Of a stretch of 64,000 nucleotides of DNA, positions 35,520 to 45,797 are shown piece after piece. The stretch is taken from assembly GCF_002204795.1 (NCBI RefSeq), contig NZ_NIXO01000001.1, forward strand, positions 124,001 through 188,000, written 5' to 3'. The stretch comes from Pseudomonas sp. K2I15 (lineage in GTDB: Bacteria; Pseudomonadota; Gammaproteobacteria; Pseudomonadales; Pseudomonadaceae). Position numbers and translations under genes: made by a program. Numbering within the stretch: the stretch's first letter is position 1; each line of letters begins with the position of its first letter. The notes under the pieces were generated by a model. It was not told the origin of the DNA. It ran no database searches and saw nothing but the letters and a program-made list of their open reading frames with translations.

Positions 35520-37808
35520 CTAGCTGACGTCGATGGCTTCTTGAACATCGTCGATAAGCTGTTTGACCCAGGCTGCGGTGCCCACGGTTTTGCCGAGGAA
35601 GGGCAGGGCTGCGTTGAAGATCAACCAACCGGCGCGCTTGAAGCTTTCCCAGCGGGCTTCTGCGTTGGATACCGACTGCTTGTCGGCGAGGTCGACCAGC
35701 GCCGCCGCGTTGGATTTAAACAGCGTGGCCAGGTTGTCCTCATGCAGGGTCTGGCTGGCGAGTATGACCGGCCCGCTCATGGTCAACGCCGTCACGGGTT
35801 CGACCAGCAGCTCGGAGAGCACCCAAGGTGACGTGATGGTCCCGGGGAAGACAAACTGTGCGTAGTCAAAGCGCACGCTGTCGGGCAGCCAGGCCAATAC
35901 CGATTGGCGCAGGGAAGTTGACTGTTTGACGGCGTAGATCAGGTTGTTCGGCGAGGCAAACTGCATCAGGGGTTCGGCGAACAGCGGTCGGTACAACAGG
36001 CAGGGGCCGTTACCGGGTATTTGCGGACCAATCACGAACATGTTGCTGACGGGGTCTGCTGTCTGGCTGGTACGACGTGTGGGGACGAAGGCCAGGGGAC
36101 GGATAACCACGGTTTGGCCATCGACGCGCCGTTGGTTGGGGTCGGTTTCCATGGCGGCGCAGAGGTAGCGGTAGCCTAGTTCGTCAACGCCAAACTGATT
36201 GCGGATCTTGTATTGCAGGGCCAGCAGCGGCAACTGCAGGCGCAACTGATCGGTATAGAGGGTTTGGCGAAGCAGCGATTGTGCGGGGTCGTCGAGCAAC
36301 GTCGTCTTGACCAGCTTGGGGTATTGCTCGCCGACATTCACGAGGGTGATCAGGTCTTGCAGGTACGTCACGCTCATCCAGGTCGGCAGACTGCGGCCAT
36401 CCCTGTACTGGGCGACCTTGTTGCCCAAAGGCAGGGCGATCAGGTTTTCCAGCGCCAGTTCGGCCAAGCTGAAGGTGACGGTGCTTGTCAGCCCCGGCGC
36501 GGTAAACAGCCCCCACACGACCTGGCTGGTGACGGTGATCTGCACCTGCGCCAGTTTGAGCATCAGTTGTTGTTCGAGTTGGGCGTCGACCCCCAGGCCC
36601 AGGTCGGTTTTTTGGGCAGGCGATAGGCTTTTGGCCATTTCCCCGGCAATCGCCTGAAGGGCGTAATCGCCAATCAGCGCAAGCCCGTCCTGGTAGGTTT
36701 TATTCGCCACACGCTCGTTCAGTGTGGCGAGGTCGAGCATGTAGCGGCTGTAGCTGGACAGGTCGGCCGCGTCTGCATTTTTCAGCCAGTCGGGTAACGC
36801 TTCGCTGATTTTTTCGAGTTTGTCCCTGTCGGCTGACGACAGCTGGCTGAACTCCAGCCGCTCGGCCTCGACGCTGTCTTCGGCGGCCGGGTCCGGAGTT
36901 ACGAACGAGCCGATGTCGCCAATGGCATCGATTTGCAAGCCGATGAGGGCGCAGGCCTGTTGCTCGAAAAAATCCCCTTCGGGTTCAAACAACCGCCATT
37001 GCAGCGACTTTTCTTTCAGGTTGCTGGCGTGCCGGGTCAGTGCCTGGCCCAGCTCGTCGAGGCTATGGAACTGCTCATACCCGGTGGCGATCGAGTACGT
37101 CAGGATCATCGTGTGTTGATCGTGGGTGCCGATCAGGATGGCGAGCGGGTTCAGGTTGAGGTGATCGGTGCGGGTACCTTTGTCGATATCCACGTCCATC
37201 AGGTAGGCGCGGGTGCCATATTTGTCGTTGGGCAGGCGCAGGGCGTAATCGGGATAAAGAAACACGTTCCTGGCCATGGCACATTCGTCTTCATCCCAGC
37301 CTACGGATGCCTTGATGTCCCAGGCAGTTCGCAACGCAGTGGCGAAGGCTTGCCAGCGGGTGCCTTGGGGGCCATCGGTCTGGTTCCAGAAGTCCAGTTG
37401 CTGTTCCTGATATGCGGTAAACAGCAGCGGGGCGCAATCGTTGATCAGCCGTGCGATGGCATCAATACGTACCGGCAAATGAACGTCTGGCCCGCTGGCA
37501 GAGCGGTAGGTGAGGTAATGCTCGCCATCGATGTAGCGCAGTGGCGTGCCTGATAGGGCATGCCGGGCCAGTGCGCCGGTGAGCGAGTCATGTTGTGGCA
37601 CTCCGGGAACAACCTCCTTATCGACGATCAGCCAGGACGGCGAGACGACAATGGCCAGGTCCGGGTCGATGTCGAGCTCGGGATAAAGCTCCTTCAGGGC
37701 GGGGCGCAAGATGTTGGAGGCGACTTCCCGAGGGGATGGGCCGGTGGTCAGTTGGGTGAGCAGCTTGTTGGTATTGACGAATGCTTGCGCGTTGGGCGAC
37801 TGGGGCAT
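35520..37808 (-). CDS. N-terminal part of a dermonecrotic toxin-like (DUF6543) protein, ended by TAG
   Basis: A 762-residue product of the large Pseudomonas family annotated as dermonecrotic toxin domain (DUF6543). Family hallmarks are LRLQLPLLALQYKIRNQFGVDELGYRYLCAAM, VIRPLAFVPTRRTSQTADPVSNMFVIGPQ and GPCLLYRPLFAEPLMQFASPNNLIYAV. Biological role is not established; members are thought to be large secreted or membrane-associated effectors. No signal peptide is seen. It ends at TAG (35520-35522) after AIDVS, but the frame continues open for another 799 codons to 33120, so full length would be about 1,562 residues. Alternatives: a true pseudogene, suppressor readthrough, or a sequencing error. 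Confidence 0.8.
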   Translation of the reverse strand: MPQSPNAQAFVNTNKLLTQLTTGPSPREVASNILRPALKELYPELDIDPDLAIVVSPSWLIVDKEVVPGVPQHDSLTGALARHALSGTPLRYIDGEHYLTYRSASGPDVHLPVRIDAIARLINDCAPLLFTAYQEQQLDFWNQTDGPQGTRWQAFATALRTAWDIKASVGWDEDECAMARNVFLYPDYALRLPNDKYGTRAYLMDVDIDKGTRTDHLNLNPLAILIGTHDQHTMILTYSIATGYEQFHSLDELGQALTRHASNLKEKSLQWRLFEPEGDFFEQQACALIGLQIDAIGDIGSFVTPDPAAEDSVEAERLEFSQLSSADRDKLEKISEALPDWLKNADAADLSSYSRYMLDLATLNERVANKTYQDGLALIGDYALQAIAGEMAKSLSPAQKTDLGLGVDAQLEQQLMLKLAQVQITVTSQVVWGLFTAPGLTSTVTFSLAELALENLIALPLGNKVAQYRDGRSLPTWMSVTYLQDLITLVNVGEQYPKLVKTTLLDDPAQSLLRQTLYTDQLRLQLPLLALQYKIRNQFGVDELGYRYLCAAMETDPNQRRVDGQTVVIRPLAFVPTRRTSQTADPVSNMFVIGPQIPGNGPCLLYRPLFAEPLMQFASPNNLIYAVKQSTSLRQSVLAWLPDSVRFDYAQFVFPGTITSPWVLSELLVEPVTALTMSGPVILASQTLHEDNLATLFKSNAAALVDLADKQSVSNAEARWESFKRAGWLIFNAALPFLGKTVGTAAWVKQLIDDVQEAIDVS

Positions 37809-37892
37809 GGGGCGTTCCTTGCTGGCAAAAGGTCGATGTAATTGCCAGAAAGTTACGGGGCCTGCGCAGGCTTGGGTGGTAGTTAACTGTTG

Positions 37893-37937
37893 GGCCCTCC
37901 ACCCCGCAACGCGTTACGCGTTGCGGGGTGGAGGGCC
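37893..37937. terminator. Perfect 21-bp hairpin between the polyamine-binding protein gene and the DUF6543 gene
   Basis: GGCCCTCCACCCCGCAACGC(G) at 37893-37913, loop TTA, then the exact complement at 37917-37937. It starts 6 bases after the binding-protein stop on the minus strand. There is no T run on either side, so it may be a terminator without U tract, an mRNA 3' stabiliser, or a small repeat. Confidence 0.6.
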
Positions 37938-37943
37938 TCCGTA

Positions 37944-39035
37944 TCAGGTGCCGGATTTGATCTTGGTCCAGGCCCGTGTCCTGGCGCGCTCTGCATCACG
38001 GCCCAGCGGCTTCAAGGTGTAGAGCGTGGCCATGGCGGCTTCGGTCGGGTACAGGTTGGGGTTATTACGGATCGCCGGATCGACCAGTTCGGTGGCGTCT
38101 TTGTTCGGGTTGGGGTAGCCGACAAAATCGCTGATCGGCGCGATCACGCCGGGTTGCAGCAGGTAGTTGATAAAGGTGTAGGCGTCTTCCGGGTCCTTGG
38201 CGCCTTTGGGAATGGCGAGCATGTCGAACCAGATGGGCGCGCCTTCTTTGGGCAGGCGCATGTCCACGATCACGCCATTCTTGGCTTCCTTGGCGCGGTT
38301 GGCGGCCTGGGAGAAGCTGCCCGAATAGCCGACGGCCACGCAGATGTCACCGTTGGCAATATCGGCCATGTATTTGGAGGAGTGGAAGTAGGTGATGTAC
38401 GGGCGGATCTTCATCATCAGCGCCTCAGCTTTTACGTAGTCCGCAGGATTGCTGCTGTTGGGGTCCAGGCCCAGGTGCTGCAAGGCCAGCGGAAGGATCT
38501 CCGAAGGCGAATCCAGCAGTGCTACGCCGCACTGCTTGAGCTTGCTGATGTTCTCTACGTTGAAGATCAGGTCCCAGCTGTCCACGGGGGCATTTGCGCC
38601 GAGCGCGGCCTTGACCTTGTCGGGGTTAAAGCCGATCAGGATGGTGCCGTACATGTAGGGCACGGCAAATTTGTTGCCCGGGTCGTTGGCTTCGATCAGC
38701 TTCATCAGCTTGGGATCGAGGTGGTTCCAGTCGGGCAATTTGCTGCGGTCCAGCGGCTGGAACACCGAGGCTTCGATCTGCTTGGCCAGGAACACGTTGG
38801 ACGGCACCACCACGTCGTAGCCGGAGTTGCCGGTGAGCAGCTTGGCTTCCAGGGCTTCGTTGGTGTCGAAGATGTCGTAGATCAGTTTGATCGTGGGATT
38901 CTGGGCCTTGAAGTCTTCCAGGGCCTTGGGCGTGATGTAGTCGAACCAGTTGTAGACCCGCAGGGTTTTTTCTTCGGCTTGCACGGCACCGCTAAGCACC
39001 AGCGCGCTGAGGAGCAGAGGCTTGAGCATGTTCAT
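37944..39035 (-). CDS. Polyamine (putrescine/spermidine) periplasmic binding protein
   Basis: PotF/SpuD-type binding protein of 363 residues with a signal peptide ([20 protein letters not shown]) and the family opening [25 protein letters not shown]. Further hallmarks are [31 protein letters not shown] and NSGYD; the C-terminal [25 protein letters not shown] is typical. No permease or ATPase genes are near. It overlaps the acetylpolyamine deacetylase stop by 4 bases, so the two are co-transcribed, as in P. aeruginosa PA1409-PA1410 as I recall. Ligand may be an acetylpolyamine. Confidence 0.92.
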   Translation of the reverse strand: MNMLKPLLLSALVLSGAVQAEEKTLRVYNWFDYITPKALEDFKAQNPTIKLIYDIFDTNEALEAKLLTGNSGYDVVVPSNVFLAKQIEASVFQPLDRSKLPDWNHLDPKLMKLIEANDPGNKFAVPYMYGTILIGFNPDKVKAALGANAPVDSWDLIFNVENISKLKQCGVALLDSPSEILPLALQHLGLDPNSSNPADYVKAEALMMKIRPYITYFHSSKYMADIANGDICVAVGYSGSFSQAANRAKEAKNGVIVDMRLPKEGAPIWFDMLAIPKGAKDPEDAYTFINYLLQPGVIAPISDFVGYPNPNKDATELVDPAIRNNPNLYPTEAAMATLYTLKPLGRDAERARTRAWTKIKSGT

Positions 39036-40072
39036 TGGGCGGATCCCTCGTGTTCAAAACCTTCGAGAACGTTGACGGCGTTGATGCCGATTTCTTCGAC
39101 GGCGTAGCCGCCTTCCATCACAAACAGCGTGGGCGTGGCGAGTTGCGCGATGCGGGCGCCCATGGCCAGGTAATCCGGGCTGTCGAGCTTGAACTGCGAG
39201 ATCGGGTCGTCCTTGAAGGTGTCGACGCCCAGGGATACGACGATGACGTCGGCGCCGTAGCATTCGATTTCCCGGCAGGCTTTCTCCAGTGCGGCACTCC
39301 ACGTCTCCCAGCCAGAACCAGCAGGCAGCGGATAGTTGAAGTTGAAGCCCTCGCCGGCACCTTCGCCCAGCTCGTCGGCATAACCGAGGAAGAACGGAAA
39401 CTCCGCTTCCGGGTGGCCATGGATCGAGGTGAATAGCACGTCGCTGCGCTCATAGAAAATCGACTGGGTGCCGTTGCCGTGGTGGTAGTCCACATCCAGG
39501 ATCGCGACTTTCTTGTGGCCGTGGTCGAGAAAGGCCTGGGCGGCGATGGCGGCGTTGTTGAGGTAGCAGTAACCGCCCATCAAGTCTGCGGCGGCATGAT
39601 GGCCGGGTGGGCGACACAGGGCGAAGGCGCTGTGGGCACCTTGCTGGATGGCCTGTTGGGCGGTGAGTGCAACTTGCGCTGCGCTGTAAGCGGCTTGCCA
39701 GGTACCGGCGGTAATCGGGGCGCCACCGTCGAAGCTGTAATAGCCGAGCTGGCCGTGCAGGCTGGTGGGCATCACCCGGCGCAAGGTGCGGGCGGGCCAG
39801 GTGTAGGGCAGCAGGTCGCCGTCCTGGCCGAAGGCGGTCCAGCGTTGCCAGGCACCTTTGAAGAAGGCCAGGTAGTCGTTGCTGTGGATGCGTTGCAGCG
39901 GGGCCAGGCCGAAATCCTCGGGCACCTGCACCGGGCCCAGCTCACGGTCCTTGACCCGTTGCAGTACATGGTCGGCGCGCGAGGGCATTTCGAAGCAGGG
40001 CATCAGTTGCCCGTCCATCAGCTCGCATCGGCCGTGGTGCAGGTGGTGATCGTCCGAGTAGATCGTCAGCAT
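39032..40072 (-). CDS. Acetylpolyamine aminohydrolase (HDAC-like)
   Basis: Zinc-dependent deacetylase of the class II HDAC-like family that removes acetyl groups from acetylputrescine, acetylcadaverine and similar compounds. The 346-residue protein shows the catalytic RPPGHHAA His pair, the zinc-ligand [11 protein letters not shown] (Asp-x-His) and the second Asp in [11 protein letters not shown], plus [11 protein letters not shown] near the C terminus. The length and the H(M)[12 protein letters not shown] terminus match P. aeruginosa AphA/AphB-type enzymes. The binding-protein gene follows with an ATGA overlap, suggesting uptake and deacetylation of external acetylpolyamines. Confidence 0.93.
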   Translation of the reverse strand: MLTIYSDDHHLHHGRCELMDGQLMPCFEMPSRADHVLQRVKDRELGPVQVPEDFGLAPLQRIHSNDYLAFFKGAWQRWTAFGQDGDLLPYTWPARTLRRVMPTSLHGQLGYYSFDGGAPITAGTWQAAYSAAQVALTAQQAIQQGAHSAFALCRPPGHHAAADLMGGYCYLNNAAIAAQAFLDHGHKKVAILDVDYHHGNGTQSIFYERSDVLFTSIHGHPEAEFPFFLGYADELGEGAGEGFNFNYPLPAGSGWETWSAALEKACREIECYGADVIVVSLGVDTFKDDPISQFKLDSPDYLAMGARIAQLATPTLFVMEGGYAVEEIGINAVNVLEGFEHEGSAQ

Positions 40073-40226
40073 ATTGTTGTTCTCCGCAGGCTGTGTCGAT
40101 GCATGCAGTCTTGCGGCGGGCGGGGTTTATGAGAACGGCAGGAGCGGCCAAAAGGGGATAAATATGGCCAAAGTGTGTGACCGTAATTCGCCCCGAAATG
40201 GCGCGGCCACGCCCCAGCAAGTGGCT

Positions 40227-41219
40227 TCAGGGGCGGAACTGGCTCGGCGCTACACCGCTCCAGCGCACAAAGGCGTGACGGAAACTCGCGGTTTCGCTGA
40301 AGCCCAGCGCCTCGGCAATTCGGTAAATGGGCAGTTCATCCTCGCCCAGCATCCGTTTGGCCCGCTCGAAGCGTAGCTCGTCCAGCAACTCCTGATAGCT
40401 GCAGCCCAGGTCATGCAGGTGCCGGCGTAACGTGCGGGGGGAACAGTTCATCTGCTCGGCCAGGCCGTCGAGGCCCGGTGCGGCGCTGAGTTGGCTGGCG
40501 AGCAGGTGGCGAATCTTGCCCAGCCAGGCCTGGCGCCCGGTGAACTCGGTGTTTTGCTTGCGGCAGCGCTCGGCCATGGCCTGGTGGGTGACGGCGTCGG
40601 CTAATGGCAGCGGTTGGTCCAGCCAGCTTCGGTCGAAGGCAAACGCGTTGGCGGTGGCGCCGAATTGCAGCGGGCAGGCGAAGCTTTCGGCGTAACGCGC
40701 GCGGTAATCCGGGGCGTCGTGTTCAAAGCGCGCACCCAGCAGCGGCAGGACATGCCCCAGCAGGTCGTCGCAGATCACCTTCAACGAGGCCAGGCAGAGT
40801 TCGACGTTGAACATTTCCAGTGCCGGGTTTTCCCGGTAATCCGCGGCACTGAACCAGATGCGTGTGCCGTCTTCCTCAAGGTCAAGCTCGAAAAGTGTTC
40901 CCAGCAGCGCCGGATACCGCAGCGCCAGGCGCAAAGCGTCACCGAAGGTGGCACTGGTGAGCAGTGCGTAACCGAGCATGCCATAGGAAGAAACGTGCAT
41001 TTGCCGGCCCAGTTCCAGGCCGATATCCCGGCGCAGGGCCACGGCGTTGGCGCAGACGCGCATCTCCTGGTTGGTGGTGATGCGGGTGTCGGCGCGGCTC
41101 AAGTCCGCCGCGCAGATGCCACTGCCGGCCAGCAAGGCCTCGGCGGGTTGGCCTTCGGCCTTGAAGGTGTTGAGCACCAGCGAGACGGCGTTGAGGGTGG
41201 TGAGGTGGGAGTGCAGCAT
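40227..41219 (-). CDS. AraC-family transcriptional regulator
   Basis: A 330-residue regulator with an N-terminal Arabinose_bd-type ligand domain (about 15-200; GLELGRQMHVSSYGMLGYALLTSATFGDAL) and two HTH motifs at the C terminus (about 235-330; LDGLAEQMNCSPRTLRRHLHDLGCSYQELLDELRFERAKRML and IYRIAEALGFSETASFRHAFVRWSG). It lies between the deacetylase gene (154 bases downstream, same strand) and the asparaginase gene (50 bases upstream, same strand). It may control either; the deacetylase/polyamine genes are the more usual partner. Confidence 0.9.
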   Translation of the reverse strand: MLHSHLTTLNAVSLVLNTFKAEGQPAEALLAGSGICAADLSRADTRITTNQEMRVCANAVALRRDIGLELGRQMHVSSYGMLGYALLTSATFGDALRLALRYPALLGTLFELDLEEDGTRIWFSAADYRENPALEMFNVELCLASLKVICDDLLGHVLPLLGARFEHDAPDYRARYAESFACPLQFGATANAFAFDRSWLDQPLPLADAVTHQAMAERCRKQNTEFTGRQAWLGKIRHLLASQLSAAPGLDGLAEQMNCSPRTLRRHLHDLGCSYQELLDELRFERAKRMLGEDELPIYRIAEALGFSETASFRHAFVRWSGVAPSQFRP

Positions 41220-41269
41220 GGGAGCTTCCAGCCAGGGGATGGCGGGAAGAGGAGCAAGTTATATGCCGG

Positions 41270-42247
41270 TCAGCTCAGTTCGCCACACAGGTCGAGTTCG
41301 ACCAGGCGGCGGATTTCGGCGGTGTCCAACTCAGCGCCGATCAAGGCATTGAGCTTGCCGAACACCGCTTCACGGGTCATCCCGCCACCGGACAACACGC
41401 CCACGCCACGCAAGCGGCTACCGGCCTCGTACACATCCAGCTCCACGCCGCCTTCATGGCATTGGGTGATTGCCACCACGACCACGCCGTTGTCCTGCGC
41501 GCGCTTGAGGCTGGCGAGGAACGCGGGGTTGTCGCTCGGCCCGGTGCCACTGCCGAAGCATTCCAGCACCAGCGCCTGAATGCCGCTGCCGATCAGCGCA
41601 TCCAATTGCGCTGCGGCGATGCCCGGCACCAGCGCCAGTACGCCGACATTCGCCAGGGCCTTGTCGTGACGGTAATCCAGTGCTGCCGGAAGTTTGTCCG
41701 CCTTGGCCACGCCGCCGTTACGTTGCAGGGCGGCAAATGGATTGCGGCCGTAGCTGCGAATCTTCGCGCAGCGGGTGGGTGCCATCAGCTTGCCGTGGAA
41801 GTAAAGTTGCACACCCGATGCCAGGCCTTCGCCCAGCGCCACCAGCGCACCGCTGACGTTTTCCCAGGCATCACTGTCGGGCACACCGGCGGGCAGCATC
41901 GAGCCGGTAAACAGCACCGGCGCCGGCAAGCCCAGCAGTTGGAAACTCATGGCCGCCGCGCTGTAGGCCAGGGTGTCGGTGCCGTGCAGGATCAGCACGG
42001 CGTCGCAGCCGGCGTCCACCGCTTCGATCACCGCCACACGCAGGCGCTGCCAGTAGGCGGGCGTCATGTTGGCGCTGTCGATCAGCGGGGCCATTTCACG
42101 AAAGCGCCAGGTGGGCAGTTGCTCGTTGGCAAGCTGTTCGCGCATGCGCGCTTCAAAACCCGAGGCGGGCGCCAGGCCGTTGGCGCTGGCCTGCATGCCG
42201 ATGGTGCCGCCGGTGTAGAGCACCATGATGTTGTTGGCTGGTTGCAT
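41270..42247 (-). CDS. L-asparaginase (type I-like)
   Basis: Hydrolyses L-asparagine to aspartate and ammonia. The 325-residue protein has no signal peptide, so it is cytoplasmic. Both nucleophile regions are present: VLYTGGTIGMQ (Thr in TGGTI) and ILHGTDTLAYSA (HGTDT), with SMLPAG and the GGVE(L) loop. The start has an AGGAG site. It lies downstream of an AGCS symporter but behind a terminator, so it has its own promoter; a link to asparagine/aspartate use is suggested by aspA a few genes away. Confidence 0.92.
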   Translation of the reverse strand: MQPANNIMVLYTGGTIGMQASANGLAPASGFEARMREQLANEQLPTWRFREMAPLIDSANMTPAYWQRLRVAVIEAVDAGCDAVLILHGTDTLAYSAAAMSFQLLGLPAPVLFTGSMLPAGVPDSDAWENVSGALVALGEGLASGVQLYFHGKLMAPTRCAKIRSYGRNPFAALQRNGGVAKADKLPAALDYRHDKALANVGVLALVPGIAAAQLDALIGSGIQALVLECFGSGTGPSDNPAFLASLKRAQDNGVVVVAITQCHEGGVELDVYEAGSRLRGVGVLSGGGMTREAVFGKLNALIGAELDTAEIRRLVELDLCGELS

Positions 42248-42265
42248 CGAAGAATCTCCTGAACG

Positions 42266-42309
42266 AAAAACGCCGCCGGGCCCAGAGCATGCCCAAGGCC
42301 GGGCGGCGT
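42266..42309 (-). terminator. Terminator between the AGCS symporter and asparaginase genes
   Basis: On the minus strand CGCCGCC-C-GGCC pairs with GGCC-C-GGCGGCG (one C-C mismatch) around a 15-base loop and is followed by TTTTT. It lies 16 bases after the symporter stop. Confidence 0.8.
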
Positions 42310-42324
42310 GTCATCTATCTAGGC

Positions 42325-43776
42325 TTAGCGTTGCGTTTGAGCGCTCAGTTCAGCCGATGCTTGAGCGGTTGGCTCAGGCTTCACCGGGTTGGCCGGCCAG
42401 GCCTTGCGGTCCAGGTCCAGGTCCGGGAACTTGCTGGAATCAAATACCGGCGTCTTGATGCCCGCCGCACGCTGGCCGTCGTAGTCATTCAGGATGCGCA
42501 TGGCGATCTTGAACAGGAACGCCAGGGCGAACAGGTTGACGAACGCCAGCAGGGTCATGGTGATGTCGGCGAAGGCGAACACAGTGCCGAGGTTCTCGAT
42601 GGAACCCCAGAAAATCAGCACCAGCACCAGCGCACGGTAGCCGATCAACACCTTGCGGTTGTCGCCCACAATGAAGCGCAGGTTGCTCTCGCCGAGGTAG
42701 TAGTTGTACATGATCGAGGTGAACACGAACAACGCCAGGGCCACCGAGATGAACATCCGGCCCCAGTCACCCACCACTGCCGCCAGGGAATTCTGGGTCA
42801 GGGCAATGCCGTCGCCTTCGAAGCCCGGGGTGTAGAAGCCCGACAGCAGGATCAGCAACGCGGTGCAGGTGCAGATCACGAAGGTGTCGAGGAACACGCT
42901 GAACGCTTGCACCACGCCTTGGGCGATCGGGTGCTCTACCGAAGCCACCGCCGCCACGTTAGGCGCGCTGCCCAAACCGGCTTCGTTGGCGAACACGCCG
43001 CGTTTCACGCCCATGATGATCGCGCTGCCCACCAGGCCACCGAAGGCTTGGTCGAGGCCGAAGGCGCTCTTGACGATGGTCGCGAGCATGGCCGGCACGT
43101 GGTCGAATTGCAGCACGATCACGTACAGGGTCACGGCGATGTAGACCAGGGTCTTGACCGGCACCAGCAGGTCGGCGATCGAGGCGATACGCTTGATCCC
43201 GCCGATGAACACCAGGCCCAGCAGCACGGCCAGGGCCAGGCCGGTGTAGGTGGTGTCCAGGCCAAACGCGTTGTTCAGCGAGTGGGTTACGGCGTGGGCT
43301 TGCAGGCCGTTGAAGGCGAAGCCGAAGGTGACCAGCAGCAGAAACGCCATCACCATGCCCAGCCAGCGTTTGTGCAGGCCGTGCTGGATGTAATACGCCG
43401 GGCCGCCACGGTAGGTACCTTCAGCGTCGGTGCGCTTGTACAGCTGGCCGAGAGAGCACTCGATAAAGCTTGAAGACATGCCCACCAGTGCGGTGACCCA
43501 CATCCAGAACACGGCGCCCGGGCCACCCAGGGTCACGGCAATGCCGACGCCTGCGATGTTGCCGGCACCCACACGCCCGGCGAGGCTGAGCATCAGCGCC
43601 TGGAACGAGCTGAGTTGGCCGGCGCTGCTTTTCAGGCTGTCGCGAAACACCGAAAACATGTGGAAAAAGTGACGCAATTGAACGAAACGCGAGCGGATCG
43701 TGAAGTAACCACCGAGCCCGACAATGAGCACGATCAATACTTTCCCTGAGAGGAAGTCGTTGATGACTTCTAGCAT
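42325..43776 (-). CDS. Sodium:alanine/glycine symporter (AGCS family)
   Basis: Inner-membrane Na+-coupled amino-acid importer for alanine or glycine. The ATG at 43776 (GAGGAA site) gives 483 residues with about ten to eleven membrane segments. Family motifs include SLAGRVGAGNIAGVGIAVTLGGPGAVFWMW, GTYRGGPAYYIQHGL, KRGVFANEAGLGSAPN and the C-terminal FAFADITMTLLAFVNLFAL. The frame extends 25 codons upstream but lacks a better start. A terminator follows the gene. Confidence 0.94.
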   Translation of the reverse strand: MLEVINDFLSGKVLIVLIVGLGGYFTIRSRFVQLRHFFHMFSVFRDSLKSSAGQLSSFQALMLSLAGRVGAGNIAGVGIAVTLGGPGAVFWMWVTALVGMSSSFIECSLGQLYKRTDAEGTYRGGPAYYIQHGLHKRWLGMVMAFLLLVTFGFAFNGLQAHAVTHSLNNAFGLDTTYTGLALAVLLGLVFIGGIKRIASIADLLVPVKTLVYIAVTLYVIVLQFDHVPAMLATIVKSAFGLDQAFGGLVGSAIIMGVKRGVFANEAGLGSAPNVAAVASVEHPIAQGVVQAFSVFLDTFVICTCTALLILLSGFYTPGFEGDGIALTQNSLAAVVGDWGRMFISVALALFVFTSIMYNYYLGESNLRFIVGDNRKVLIGYRALVLVLIFWGSIENLGTVFAFADITMTLLAFVNLFALAFLFKIAMRILNDYDGQRAAGIKTPVFDSSKFPDLDLDRKAWPANPVKPEPTAQASAELSAQTQR

Positions 43777-43999
43777 GGAGTGTTCCTCGCTGATTTTTCT
43801 AATGGCAAACGCAGGACGGTCCGACGCATCGCTCAGCACCAGGCAGTGCACGACGCTCCGACCCCAATCCTTTTGCGGGTTTTGTTATTCATGCGGTTTC
43901 GCGCTTCCCAGGGTCTCGTTACCGACGACCGCTGACGCGAAGAGGGGCGGCACTATACCTAGGAGTGTGTGATTCGTCTGCACGAGGCGATTAAAGGTT

Positions 44000-44100
44000 T
44001 GTAGGGGCGAGCTTGCTCGCGAAGGTCGTTAACGATGATGAGTTCCTCCTGGATGCGCGCGGTGCCTTGTAGTTTTTCGCGAGCAAGCTCGCTCCTACAA
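44000..44100. repeat. REPIN-like doublet, class TGTAGGAGCGAGCTTGCTCG
   Basis: Left arm TGTAGGGGCGAGCTTGCTCG (one base changed) and right arm CGAGCAAGCTCGCTCCTACA flank about 55 bases. It fills part of the 415-base gap between the symporter start and aspA. The remainder of that gap (43777-43999) shows no clear gene. Confidence 0.88.
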
Positions 44101-44101
44101 G

Positions 44102-44137
44102 CAAAAAAAAGGGCCTGAAGAACGAGCCTTCAGGCCC
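44102..44137 (-). terminator. Rho-independent terminator of aspA
   Basis: GGGCCTGAAG-AACGAGC-CTTCAGGCCC (44111-44137) followed on the minus strand by eight T residues. It lies 54 bases after the aspA stop. Confidence 0.92.
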
Positions 44138-44191
44138 TCAAAAGGTGAGAGGTGTCTAGTCCCTCAACCTGGTGAGCGGTGCAACAAACGC

Positions 44192-45616
<1,425 letters not shown>

Positions 45617-45712
45617 GACGGAAATCATCTCGATAGGGACCCAGGCTAGGCCGGAACGCTGTGAATGCTAGGCTTGCGCAAGATTTTGGGCCAATGCTGT
45701 TAAACACTGGCC

Positions 45713-45729
45713 TATGCATAAACGGCATA
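45713..45729. promoter_or_regulatory. Candidate LysR operator between aspA and the LysR gene
   Basis: TATGC-ATAAACG-GCATA is a 5-base inverted repeat with 7-base spacer located in the 181-base divergent gap. The spacing fits a LysR-type T-N11-A site, but evidence is weak. Confidence 0.35.
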
Positions 45730-45797
45730 ATGTCGGTGTGACCCCGTTACCATGACGGACGTGTGTGCCAAAATGGTGCGTGCCCTGGGAGGATGTG

